A stretch of DNA of 64,000 bases from RHKX01 sp035759925 (GTDB lineage Bacteria; Actinomycetota; Thermoleophilia; Solirubrobacterales; 70-9), in assembly GCA_035759925.1 (NCBI GenBank), contig DASTTY010000044.1, positions 62,001-126,000 on the forward strand. Direction: 5' to 3'. The translations under genes and the position numbers were made by a program. Under the pieces are notes generated by a model that was not told the DNA's origin, ran no database searches, and was given only the letters and a program-made list of their open reading frames with translations. The first letter of the stretch is position 1. Each line of letters opens with the position of its first letter. This document shows positions 9,801 through 16,702 of the stretch, piece by piece.

Positions 9801-9965
9801 GATGACGAGACCGGCGACGTCCGCGCCGCCGCCCTCGCCGGCTTCCGGGCCTGGAAGATGTTCGAGAACGCCGGCAACGCCGGCCCCGCCGGCCGCCGGG
9901 TCGCGCGGCTGGTGGCCCGCAGCTACGAGCAGTACGCGCGCGAGGCCGAGGCAGTGACGCAGTAG
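6846..9965 (+). CDS. Tandem Ser/Thr kinase fused to degenerate dynamin-like GTPase domain
   Basis: 1039 aa. Kinase 1 (about 14-280) has GRGGMGVVY, AVKVI, HRDVKPTN (about 139) and TDFG. Kinase 2 (about 297-550) has GEGGMAVVY, ALKVM, HRDIKPGN (about 422) and TDFG. Both look catalytically complete. After a Pro-rich linker, residues about 590-1039 resemble the dynamin-family GTPases that sit beside Hsp70-like genes in Actinobacteria, including a C-terminal helical region. Its P-loop reads GRPGSGRST, with Arg in place of the catalytic Lys, and the DTPG switch-II motif is missing, while TKAD remains. It may therefore bind but not hydrolyse GTP. There is no membrane helix. It is translationally close to the FHA-ABC gene, whose FHA domains are plausible substrates or readers. 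Confidence 0.9.
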   Translation: MRGRRIEIGSTIAGRTLEAEIGRGGMGVVYRAQNDRLDRMEAVKVITDELARDRSFRERFLREAMIAIAVEHPHVIPVYDADEAPGGHLFIAMRYVSDGWNLASLIGQRGRLEPRLAAQIVSGIASALDAAHARDLVHRDVKPTNILIVDQRSHHSYLTDFGLSKRVSSKTMLSGTGAVIGTVDYMSPEQARGREVDHRTDVYALGVTLFEALTGRPPYANETNEGRLLAKIQEPAPMVTQVAPGIPPAFDAVLARALARDPDERYPSAGELGRAAQAAAGRPSSITFNREIGVGSVVADCLIEEVAGEGGMAVVYRATQQSLGREVALKVMAPGLADRSEFRARFEREWKIAAALEHPNVVPIIWAGEHDGRLFIVMRFIAGGSLRERLAERGRLDPEVAVEVLERVADALDAAHAKGLVHRDIKPGNVLVDAASGAVYLTDFGLAKAVGDDDATDVGDQVMGTARYMPPERHGGEPIDEVRGDVYSLGCLLWDMLGGTERPRLESVGVTPALAAVVTRAVSDDPLGRFATAGAMAAAARAALDSGGPETGAVGANETAPAPPWSSPAPAPQRRRPFEPAPLSSGLARRVIALCDSVIGMGIADGEALGELTAVRDRLVAPLRLALAGRPGSGRSTLAAALIGRRLDDGAALGSLATAVDVRHGDREQVTALTAAGERIEAGLTAEGRLPAAVIESGAELSRIEVELPVESLRTVSLTIGRPDREADAVLLVVAADESAAVDAIAGESIDEELRRTLSAVNFAVALTKADLAGADLGDAAAAVDAGLGHAVAAVAPVFGLLARVAATGTPIGEDVALVGELAAASGDRDELLASAAAFHAGAAAIGPEERSALLERYGLAGLRRAFELADAGGLSGVGLRRRLREVSGLPELEEVIDGFHQRSDVLKADRALERLEELAYRHPELAILRDQVEALRLAPEMHMVGLIRAYERIVVDGVEVPADLLEGLRRLITGRTRAERFGIEDDETGDVRAAALAGFRAWKMFENAGNAGPAGRRVARLVARSYEQYAREAEAVTQ

Positions 9966-9972
9966 GGCGGGG

Positions 9973-11622
9973 TCAGGAGCCGAGCAGGATCGGAGCGACC
10001 TGCTTCTTGCGGCTCATCACGCCCGGCATCGGGATCAGCCCGTGCTCGTCGCGCTCGCCGAAGGCGCGGGTCAGCGCCGAGTCGTCGCCGACCGCGATCG
10101 TCATCGTCCCCTGGGCGAGGATGTCGGTCACCATCAGTGCAGCGAGCGCGTAGCCGTTGCGCTCACGGACCTCCGTCATCGCCTCGGCCAGCTCGTCGTG
10201 GCGTTCGAGGACCCCCGTGCCAACCGTCTCGATCTGGGCGATCGAGATCGTCTCGCCGGAGGGCAGCGTGTACTCCTTCGCGTCACGGGCGACGATCTCG
10301 CCGGCCGGCACCTCGGAGACGTCGGAGGTCGAGGCGAACATCTCCCGCCCGAGCTCGCTCGCGTTGACGTCGATCAGGTCTTCGAGGAGATCGATGGCGT
10401 TCCGGTCGCGGCCGGTCGTCGTCGGCGAGTTGAGCAGGACCGTGTCGGAGAGGATCGCGCAGATCAGCATGATCGCCGTCGAGTCCATCGGCTCGACCTC
10501 GTTGACGGCGAACCGCTCGGCGATCAGCGTCGCCGTCGACCCGACCGGGTCGAATGTCGCGGTCACCGGGATTCGCGTCTCGATCGAACCGATGTGATGG
10601 TGGTCGAGGATCTCGACTATCTCCGCCTGCTCGACGCCGGGCACGCTCTGCGCAGACTCGGCGTGGTCGACGAGGATCACCCGCCGCGGGCTCGGTGCGA
10701 CGAGATCGCCGCGCGTCAACAGCCCGACCGGGCGGTTGCGGGAATCGACCGCAACCGCGGCCCGGTAGTGGACGTCCTTGACCTGCTCGGAGACGTCGAC
10801 GATGAGATCGTCAGGGTCGACCGTCAGCGGCTCGCGGTCGGCCATGCCCTCGCAGGGGGAGGCGAGGGTGACCATGCGGCAGCTCACGTAGGAGTCGAGC
10901 GGGCTGATGATGATCCGGCAGCCGCGCTCACGTGCGAGCTCGCGGACCTCCGGCTCCGGGGCAAGCCCGTTGCTCGCGATCAGCACCGCGGCGCCGAGCT
11001 CGATCGACTGTCGCTGAGCATCGACCCGGTTGCCGACGACGACGACATCGCCGGCGGAGATCCGGCTGTCGCTTCGCGTCGCATCGATCGAGTGCACCCA
11101 GACGCGGCCGCCGACCGTGCCGTTCTCACCCTCGATCAGCTCGCCGTCGAGGACCTCGCAGATCGCCGCGACGGTGGTCGGTGCATCGGCGAGGCTGTGG
11201 GTCCTGCCGGTATCGCGGATGTAACGATGGGCCAGGGCGCGCTCGGTCATCACCCCGATCAGCTCACCGCGGTCGCCGACGATCGGGACGATGTCGAGAT
11301 CGCCGGCGGCCATTGCCTGCCCGACCGCGCGAATCGGCTCCTCGTGGCCGGCGACCGGGAACTCCTCCCGCATCACGTCGCTGACCCGGAGGAAGACGTG
11401 AACCATGCGGTCCGGCGAGCGGGCCCCGCTGCGCTCGAGCACCCAGGCCGTCTGAGCGTTGACCTTTCCGAGCCGGACCGGCACGTACTCGCTCTCGGGG
11501 TCGAGCTGCTGCTTCAGCTCGGCGTAGGCGATCGCCGACGCGATCGAGTCGGTGTCGGGGTTGCGGTGGCCGGTGACGTAGATCCGCCGCCGGCGGGGAT
11601 CGATCGCTTCCGCTTCGCTCAC
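9973..11622 (-). CDS. ppaC: Family II (DHH) inorganic pyrophosphatase with CBS and DRTGG domains
   Basis: 549 aa from a GTG start. The N-terminus GHRNPDTDS and the central DHHHIGS are metal-binding motifs of DHH-family, Mn-dependent pyrophosphatases. Two CBS segments (about 70-130 and 245-300) flank a DRTGG-like domain inserted in the catalytic core. This is the regulated CBS-PPase architecture, in which adenine nucleotides or diadenosine polyphosphates tune hydrolysis of pyrophosphate to phosphate. A family II enzyme with regulatory inserts is less usual in Actinobacteria than the family I enzyme. It converges on the kinase gene with 7 bases between stops. Function is well supported; the effector is not visible in sequence. 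Confidence 0.88.
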   Translation of the reverse strand: MSEAEAIDPRRRRIYVTGHRNPDTDSIASAIAYAELKQQLDPESEYVPVRLGKVNAQTAWVLERSGARSPDRMVHVFLRVSDVMREEFPVAGHEEPIRAVGQAMAAGDLDIVPIVGDRGELIGVMTERALAHRYIRDTGRTHSLADAPTTVAAICEVLDGELIEGENGTVGGRVWVHSIDATRSDSRISAGDVVVVGNRVDAQRQSIELGAAVLIASNGLAPEPEVRELARERGCRIIISPLDSYVSCRMVTLASPCEGMADREPLTVDPDDLIVDVSEQVKDVHYRAAVAVDSRNRPVGLLTRGDLVAPSPRRVILVDHAESAQSVPGVEQAEIVEILDHHHIGSIETRIPVTATFDPVGSTATLIAERFAVNEVEPMDSTAIMLICAILSDTVLLNSPTTTGRDRNAIDLLEDLIDVNASELGREMFASTSDVSEVPAGEIVARDAKEYTLPSGETISIAQIETVGTGVLERHDELAEAMTEVRERNGYALAALMVTDILAQGTMTIAVGDDSALTRAFGERDEHGLIPMPGVMSRKKQVAPILLGS

Positions 11623-11720
11623 GTCCGGGGATGATCGTGCATCTCTCCCGGACGTGGGTCGCTCAGCGGCAGTACGGCATCACCTCAGCGACCCAGGTCC
11701 GGGATCCGTGCGTGGGCGCC

Positions 11721-12842
11721 TCATCCGAGCGTCCTGCCGGCGGCCACCCACTCGCCGAGCAGCGGATCCACGACCCGGTACCCCGTCCGCGTGCCGGGAT
11801 CGCGGTAGATCTCGCCGCTGTCGGCGAGGGCGTCGACGGCGGCCTTCGCCGCGCCGCCCCGCGAGCCGCCGTGGCGGCGGCCGGCGGCGTAGATTCCTTC
11901 CCGGTTCTCGGCGACCGCCGTCAGCACACGCCGCTGGCCGGCGCTGAGCCCGGTCCAGATCGCCCGCAGCTCGTCCTGAACCTCGACCATCGCCTGCTCG
12001 GCGGCGCCGAGCCACTGCTCCTCGCCGGCGCGGGAGCCGGCCGGCGTCCGCTCCCAGAGCAGGTGTGCGAGCAGCATCGTCCGCTGTGGATGGCCGTGGG
12101 CGAGATCGAGCAGCGGTTCGAGCGCCTCGCCGATCTCGCGGTTGGTCGCGCGGAAGCGGCCGTCGAGGTACTCGGCGACGTCGCCGGGGTCGAGGGGAGA
12201 GAGGTCGAGCGCACGTGCCTGGCCGTAGAGAGCGCGGCGCTTGTCCGCGAACAGGCTCCGCATCATCCCGAGCTGGGAGCCGGCGAAGACGTAGCTGGCG
12301 GCGTCGCCGTGGTGTTGGATCTCGCTGCGGATCACCGCATCGGCGCGATCGGAGGCGGTGAGGACGTCCTGGAACTCGTCGAAGACGACGAGCGTCCGGG
12401 TGCCGGTCCGCTCGAACATCCGCTTCGGGATCGACAGACGCTCGAGCAGCGGCGGCTCCGCCGCCGGGTCGAGCGAGAGCTCGAGGTCGGCGCTGACCGT
12501 CTCGTCGGCGCCGATCCGCAGGCTCGGCCGCAGCCGCCGCCGGAAGCCCGCGAACCAGGCGGCCACCTTGCCCTCGAGCTGGGTCGCGTAGGCGCGCTCG
12601 ACCCGGGCGCTGACGTCGGCGAGGGTGAGGACGCCGAAGAAATCCACGTAGACGGCATTCCACCCCTCCTTCGCGAGCGCCTCGCCGAGCCGGTTCAGAA
12701 GCGACGTCTTCCCGTAGCGCCGCGGCGCGACCAGCCGGCTGTTGTTGCCGCTGACCGCGGTCTCGACGAGGCTCGAGGTCTCCTCGTCACGGTCGATCAG
12801 CTCGGCCGGCGGCACCGGCTCGCTGTAGCGGAACGGGTTCAT
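11721..12842 (-). CDS. P-loop ATPase of the archaeal-ATPase (PF01637-like) group with winged-helix C-terminus
   Basis: 373 aa. Walker A is PRRYGKTSL (about 40-48) and Walker B is TLVVFDEFQDVL. The order of elements, RDEE before the P-loop and a C-terminal winged-helix-like region (about 285-365), matches the STAND-related archaeal ATPase group PF01637. Many members of that group are orphan or mobile, with unclear roles. No partner gene lies in the same operon. The upstream region holds an exceptional array of AGAGC-N6-GCTCT palindromes (12859-12909), so the gene is probably under a dedicated repressor, possibly its own C-terminal domain. Family assignment is good, the biological role unknown. 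Confidence 0.75.
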   Translation of the reverse strand: MNPFRYSEPVPPAELIDRDEETSSLVETAVSGNNSRLVAPRRYGKTSLLNRLGEALAKEGWNAVYVDFFGVLTLADVSARVERAYATQLEGKVAAWFAGFRRRLRPSLRIGADETVSADLELSLDPAAEPPLLERLSIPKRMFERTGTRTLVVFDEFQDVLTASDRADAVIRSEIQHHGDAASYVFAGSQLGMMRSLFADKRRALYGQARALDLSPLDPGDVAEYLDGRFRATNREIGEALEPLLDLAHGHPQRTMLLAHLLWERTPAGSRAGEEQWLGAAEQAMVEVQDELRAIWTGLSAGQRRVLTAVAENREGIYAAGRRHGGSRGGAAKAAVDALADSGEIYRDPGTRTGYRVVDPLLGEWVAAGRTLG

Positions 12843-12858
12843 CGCTGCGCTAGAAATT

Positions 12859-12909
12859 AGAGCAGGATTGCTCTCCTTGCAAGAGCAAAATCGCTCTATC
12901 AGTTAGAGC
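12859..12909. promoter_or_regulatory. Operator-like array of phased AGAGC/GCTCT palindromes
   Basis: Two copies of the 16-bp palindrome AGAGC-N6-GCTCT begin at 12859 and 12882, exactly 23 bp apart, and a third half-site AGAGC follows at 12905 on the same 23-bp period. Spacer bases differ (AGGATT, AAAATC), so only the half-sites are conserved, as expected for a protein-binding array. The array ends 17 bases upstream of the ATPase start codon at 12842. The A/T content is higher than in the surroundings. Confidence 0.65.
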
Positions 12910-12929
12910 GGAGGCTTTCCTGCCGGGGT

Positions 12930-13080
12930 GGACGGCCGTTTGGCTGAGAAGGGAGGCAGGACTGCGGCTTCTCGCCTCACTCCGGACCTCAACTGCAGAT
13001 TGCTGACCACATAGGGCAGTGATTTGCAGTTGAGCCGGCGAATGAGCTTTCGGCACGCCTCTTCTCAGCCAATTCGCCAT
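12930..13080. repeat. Nested 150-bp imperfect palindrome
   Basis: Outer arms share a perfect 12-bp inverted match, TTGGCTGAGAAG at 12940-12951 and its complement at 13061-13072, with flanking similarity extending each arm to about 20 bp. Inside, CTCAACTGCA within 12982-13000 is complemented at 13022-13038, again with flanking matches (CCGG and AT). The arms between the two blocks are also weakly complementary. The element could fold as one long hairpin with a central loop near 13001-13021. It lies in the intergenic space between the ATPase promoter and the end of the malyl-CoA lyase gene. It looks like a non-autonomous mobile element (MITE-like) or a structured RNA. Confidence 0.6.
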
Positions 13081-13107
13081 CCGCCCGGCGACAAGGTCTC
13101 GCCGTGA

Positions 13108-14157
13108 TCAGAGCCCGTACGCCTCCTTCAGCTCCGGGTCCTTGTCGGCGAGCATCTCGGCGAGATCGACCATCACCTTGCACTGCTTCCAGGTGGCGTC
13201 GTCCTGCATCTTGCCGTCGATCATGTGGACGCCCTTGCCGTCGGGAATCGCCTCGATCACCTTCCTGGCGAACCGGACCTCCTCGGGGTCGGGGCTGAAG
13301 ACCTTCTTGGCGATCTCGATCTGGACCGGGTGCAGCGACCAGGCGCCGACGCAGCCGAGCAGGAACGCGGCCCGGAACTGCGCCTCGCAGCCGGCCGTGT
13401 CCTTGATGTCGCCATAGGGGCCGTAGAACGGCAGCAGTCCCGCCGAGGTACAGGCATCGACCATTCGCGCGATCGAGTAGTGCCATGGGTCCTGCTGGGC
13501 GGTCGCCCGCGGCGCATCGGGGTCGTCCGGGTTCGGATCGTTGATGACCAGGTAGCCGGGATGCCCACCGCCGACGCGGGTCGTCTTCATCCGCCGGGAG
13601 GCCGCCAGGTCAGCGGGCCCGAAGCTCATTCCCTGCATCCGCGGGCTCGCCGTCGCGATCTCCTCGAGGTTGACGACGCCGAGGGACGTCTCAAGGATCG
13701 CATGGACGAGGATCGGGCGGTCGAGTCCGGCCTTAGCCTCGAGCTGGGCGAGCAGGCGATCGACGTAATGGATGTCCCAGGCGCCCTCGACCTTCGGGAC
13801 CATGATCACGTCGAGCTTGTCGCCGATCTCGGTGACGAGCGTCGTCAGGTCGTCGAGGGCCCAGGGGCTCTCGAGGGAGTTGACGCGGGTCCACAGCTGC
13901 GTGTCGGCGAAGTCGACCTCGCCGGCGACCTTGACGAGGCCTTCGCGTGCGGCGAGCTTCTTGTCGACCGGGACCGCGTCCTCGAGGTTGCCGAGGAGGA
14001 TGTCGGCCTGCTTGGCCATGTCCGGGACCTTGGCCGCCATCTTCTCGTTCGAGGCGTCGAAGAAGTGGATCATCCGCGACGGGCGGAATGGGACTTCGAG
14101 CGTCGGTTCCGGGGCGCCGATCGCAAGCGGGTCGGCGAAGCTGCGTGGGTTTCTCAA
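13108..14157 (-). CDS. mcl1: Malyl-CoA / beta-methylmalyl-CoA lyase (HpcH/HpaI family)
   Basis: 349 aa, TTG start at 14157 supported by AGGAG five bases upstream. The CitE/HpcH TIM-barrel family is shown by LLGNLEDAVPVDKK (metal and CoA region), ILETSLGVV and GMSFGPADLAAS. Family members of this type cleave beta-methylmalyl-CoA to glyoxylate and propionyl-CoA, and malyl-CoA to glyoxylate and acetyl-CoA. The neighbours at 15019 and 16703, an acyl-CoA dehydrogenase and a MaoC hydratase, plus Ecm at 20681 and Ccr at 30129, place it in the ethylmalonyl-CoA pathway. It is cytoplasmic. Exact substrate preference is inferred from context. Confidence 0.8.
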   Translation of the reverse strand: MRNPRSFADPLAIGAPEPTLEVPFRPSRMIHFFDASNEKMAAKVPDMAKQADILLGNLEDAVPVDKKLAAREGLVKVAGEVDFADTQLWTRVNSLESPWALDDLTTLVTEIGDKLDVIMVPKVEGAWDIHYVDRLLAQLEAKAGLDRPILVHAILETSLGVVNLEEIATASPRMQGMSFGPADLAASRRMKTTRVGGGHPGYLVINDPNPDDPDAPRATAQQDPWHYSIARMVDACTSAGLLPFYGPYGDIKDTAGCEAQFRAAFLLGCVGAWSLHPVQIEIAKKVFSPDPEEVRFARKVIEAIPDGKGVHMIDGKMQDDATWKQCKVMVDLAEMLADKDPELKEAYGL

Positions 14158-14230
14158 TTCTGCTCCTGGAGGTCTGAGGGTCGGCGGGGGACGCTACCGC
14201 GCCGTGCCGCGATCATGTCCGGCGCACCCT

Positions 14231-14288
14231 TAGACTGCAGCGCGGCAAATTGGCCCTGGTTAGAGAGGGCCCCAACCAGGGAGTTGAA
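14231..14288 (+). promoter_or_regulatory. Promoter and RBS-sequestering hairpin before lipoprotein gene
   Basis: A -10-like TAGACT occupies 14231-14236. In the predicted leader, CCCTGGTT (14254-14261) pairs perfectly with AACCAGGG (14274-14281) around a 12-base loop. The right arm runs into AGGGAG (14278-14283), the ribosome binding site of the TTG start at 14289, so folding would mask it. Confidence 0.5.
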
Positions 14289-14822
14289 TTGAGACTTCTC
14301 AGAATCCCGCTCGTCATCCTCGCGCTCGTCGGGCTGATCGCGCTCGCCGGCTGCGGCGGTGACGACAGCACCGACAGCACCGACGGCACCAGCTCGGAGG
14401 CGCTGAGCAGCGACGAGTACGCGCAGCAGGCACAGCAGGTCCTCGTCGAGTTCGGCACGAGCTTCCAGCAGCTCGGCACCCAGATCTCGAACTCGAAGAA
14501 CCCGCAGCAGTTCGCCGACCTCGTCAACCAGGCCGAGGACCAGATCCAGGGCGCGATCGACGACTTCAGTGCGTTGACGCCGCCGCCGGAGGCCCAGGAG
14601 GCCCACGATCAGACGCTCGCGGCGCTCGAGGACTTCTCCTCGAAGCTGAGCGACGTCAGTGACGCGGCCGAGTCGGGCGACAAGCAGGCCCTCCAGGAAG
14701 CCGCGCAGGCGCTCCAGCAGGCCGGGCTCGACTTCCAGAACCAGCTGACCGAGGCGGCCCAGAAGTACCAGGACGCCGGGATCGATCTCGGCGGCAGCTC
14801 GACCGACTCGACGACGGGCTGA
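14289..14822 (+). CDS. Hypothetical secreted lipoprotein, helical
   Basis: 177 aa from TTG 14289, chosen because AGGGAG lies five bases upstream and the product then starts with a compact signal peptide. Lipobox LAGC puts the lipidated Cys at residue 22. A Ser/Thr/Asp-rich linker follows, then a Gln/Ala-rich, mainly helical domain with regular QA and EA pairs, and a Ser/Thr tail. No enzyme motif is seen. The protein is expected on the outer face of the membrane. A strong hairpin with a following T-rich stretch at 14855 ends the transcript, so the gene is monocistronic. Confidence 0.75.
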   Translation: MRLLRIPLVILALVGLIALAGCGGDDSTDSTDGTSSEALSSDEYAQQAQQVLVEFGTSFQQLGTQISNSKNPQQFADLVNQAEDQIQGAIDDFSALTPPPEAQEAHDQTLAALEDFSSKLSDVSDAAESGDKQALQEAAQALQQAGLDFQNQLTEAAQKYQDAGIDLGGSSTDSTTG

Positions 14823-14854
14823 GCAGCTCTCGATCGACGGTCGGAGACGACCTC

Positions 14855-14894
14855 GAGGCTCCCCCGGACCCGGTCCGGGGGAGCCTCTTTCTTT
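14855..14894 (+). terminator. Rho-independent terminator
   Basis: A perfect 16-bp inverted repeat, GAGGCTCCCCCGGACC at 14855-14870 and its complement at 14872-14887, is followed by TTTCTTT. It terminates the lipoprotein transcript before the acyl-CoA dehydrogenase gene. Confidence 0.85.
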
Positions 14895-15018
14895 CCGCGC
14901 CACGATCCTGGCGCCGGTATCCTTCGCCGCGTCGCCGGTGCCCGCGATGCCGTGCTGTCGCGCCGGCCCGCGACCAGGTCCGAAGTACGCCCAAGATCCC
15001 CGCAGGAGCCCTCACCAC

Positions 15019-16236
15019 ATGGCCGTAGACGCCCCGAGCTTCGAAGAGAAGACCGACATCCAGAAGGAGATCACCGAGATGGTGCGCTCCTTCGTCGACA
15101 ACGAGATCATCCCCGTCGCCGAGGAGTACGACCACGAGGACAAGTTCCCGGAGCCGATCGTCGAGCAGATGAAGGAGCTCGGGCTGTTCGGGGTCACGAT
15201 CCCCGAGGAGTACGGCGGGATGGGCCTCGACCTGACGACCTACGCGATGATCGTCGAGGAGCTCTCGCGGGGCTGGATCTCGATCTCCGGCGTCGTCAAC
15301 ACCCACTTCATCGGCTCCTACCTGCTGATGAAGTTCGGCACCGACGAGCAGAAGGACCACTTCCTCCCGAGGATGGCGACCGGCGAGATCCGGGCCGCCT
15401 TCTCGCTCTCGGAGCCCGAGGTCGGCTCCGACGTCCAGGGGATCAAGTCGACGGCGAAGAAGGACGAGGCGAGCGGCGACTGGATCCTCGACGGCCAGAA
15501 GATGTGGGTCACCAACGGGCTCCGCTCAGCGGTCGTCTTCGCGCTGATGAAGAACGACCCGAAGGCCGATCCGCCGCACACCGGGATGACCTGCTTCATC
15601 ACCGAGAAGGCGCCCGGCGAGCACAAGAACGAGGGTGAGTTCGCCGGCCTCGAGGTGCCGCCGCAGATCAAGAAGATGGGCTACAAGGGCGTCGAGTCGA
15701 CCGAGCTCGTCTACAACGGCTACCGCTGCCCGCCCGAGAGGATTCTCGGCGGCGAGGAGGCGGGCCTCGGCAAGGGCTTCGCGCAGATGATGGACGCGCT
15801 CGAGGTCGGCCGGGTCAACGTCGCCGCCCGCGGCGTCGGCATCGCCCAGCGCGCCCTCGAGCTGGCCCTTCGCTACAGCCAGGAGCGGAAGACCTTCGGC
15901 AGGCCGATCGCCCAGCACCAGGCGATCCTCTTCAAGCTCGCCGACATGGCGACGAAGATCGAGGCGGCCCGGCTGGTGACGCTGAAGGCGGCGCGGATGA
16001 AGGACGCCGGCCAGCGCTCCGACCTCGAGGCCGGCATGGCGAAGCTGATCGCGTCGGAGACCGGGAAGGAGTGCGTCGAGCAGTCCTTCCGGATCCACGG
16101 CGGCTACGGCTACTCGAAGGAGTACGAGATCGAGCGCCTCTACCGGGACGCGCCGCTGCTTCTGATCGGCGAGGGGACGTCGGAGATCCAGCGCATGGTG
16201 ATCGGCAAGAAGCTGCTCCAGCGCCACCAGATATGA
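15019..16236 (+). CDS. mcd: Acyl-CoA dehydrogenase, probable methylsuccinyl-CoA dehydrogenase
   Basis: 405 aa from ATG 15019, with AGGAG ten bases upstream; an earlier in-frame ATG at 14938 would add a Pro-rich tail unlike the family. Acyl-CoA dehydrogenase signatures are clear: AFSLSEPEVGSD, WVTNG, RKTFGRPI, QAILFKLADM and GEGTSEIQR, where the Glu is the catalytic base position. FAD-dependent oxidation of an acyl-CoA is secure. Assignment to methylsuccinyl-CoA rests on the flanking malyl-CoA lyase and MaoC hydratase and on Ccr and Ecm in the window. The proteobacterial Mcd is about 550 aa, so this is a shorter form, and a general short-chain dehydrogenase remains possible. Confidence 0.8.
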   Translation: MAVDAPSFEEKTDIQKEITEMVRSFVDNEIIPVAEEYDHEDKFPEPIVEQMKELGLFGVTIPEEYGGMGLDLTTYAMIVEELSRGWISISGVVNTHFIGSYLLMKFGTDEQKDHFLPRMATGEIRAAFSLSEPEVGSDVQGIKSTAKKDEASGDWILDGQKMWVTNGLRSAVVFALMKNDPKADPPHTGMTCFITEKAPGEHKNEGEFAGLEVPPQIKKMGYKGVESTELVYNGYRCPPERILGGEEAGLGKGFAQMMDALEVGRVNVAARGVGIAQRALELALRYSQERKTFGRPIAQHQAILFKLADMATKIEAARLVTLKAARMKDAGQRSDLEAGMAKLIASETGKECVEQSFRIHGGYGYSKEYEIERLYRDAPLLLIGEGTSEIQRMVIGKKLLQRHQI

Positions 16237-16282
16237 GCCGTCCGTCCTCCTCCGCTTCGCCTCCGGGAACGGCCGGGTTCGC

Positions 16283-16645
16283 GTGAGCTCGATCACCCAG
16301 GATCTGATCGGGATCGCCTACAAGCGGCTGCTCGAGCAGCTGCCGGCGCTGACGACGCTGAAGCTGGTCGCGCGGCTCGAGCTCCGCGGCCGCGGCGACG
16401 TCCAGGTCTTCCGGGTGAGCGCGCCGGGACCCGAGATCACCAAGGAGGAGCCCGACGACGCCCGGATCGAGATCTCGCTGCCGCGGGCCGACTTCAACGA
16501 CCTCGCCGACGCCGACATCTCCCATTGGCATACCGCCTACGAGCACGGCGTCGTCAAGATCGGCGGCGATCCCGCGGTCCTGCGCCTGCTCGGCGGCGTC
16601 ATCGCCAAGCACGAGGCGCGCGGCAAGCTCAAGCGCGTCCGCTGA
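16283..16645 (+). CDS. Small SCP-2-like protein
   Basis: 120 aa from GTG 16283. The C-terminal part (VVKIGGDPAVLRLL) recalls the SCP-2 sterol-transfer fold, which binds fatty acyl-CoA or sterols in a hydrophobic tunnel. No signal peptide or catalytic motif is present. It lies between mcd and mch on the same strand, 46 bases after mcd, so a lipid or acyl-CoA carrier role alongside those enzymes is plausible but unproven. Confidence 0.55.
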   Translation: MSSITQDLIGIAYKRLLEQLPALTTLKLVARLELRGRGDVQVFRVSAPGPEITKEEPDDARIEISLPRADFNDLADADISHWHTAYEHGVVKIGGDPAVLRLLGGVIAKHEARGKLKRVR

Positions 16646-16702
16646 GCCGCGCCGGCGCCGAACGAACTTCCGAGGCCCCACCCACGAACCGAACGAGGAG
16701 CA

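Noticed and set aside
12859..12909. Possible CRISPR-like array
   Set aside because: Only two and a half copies, a 23-bp period, palindromic half-sites and no spacers of constant length; fits an operator better.
14938..15018. N-terminal extension of the acyl-CoA dehydrogenase
   Set aside because: Cys/Pro/Arg-rich and unlike the family; AGGAG supports the ATG at 15019.
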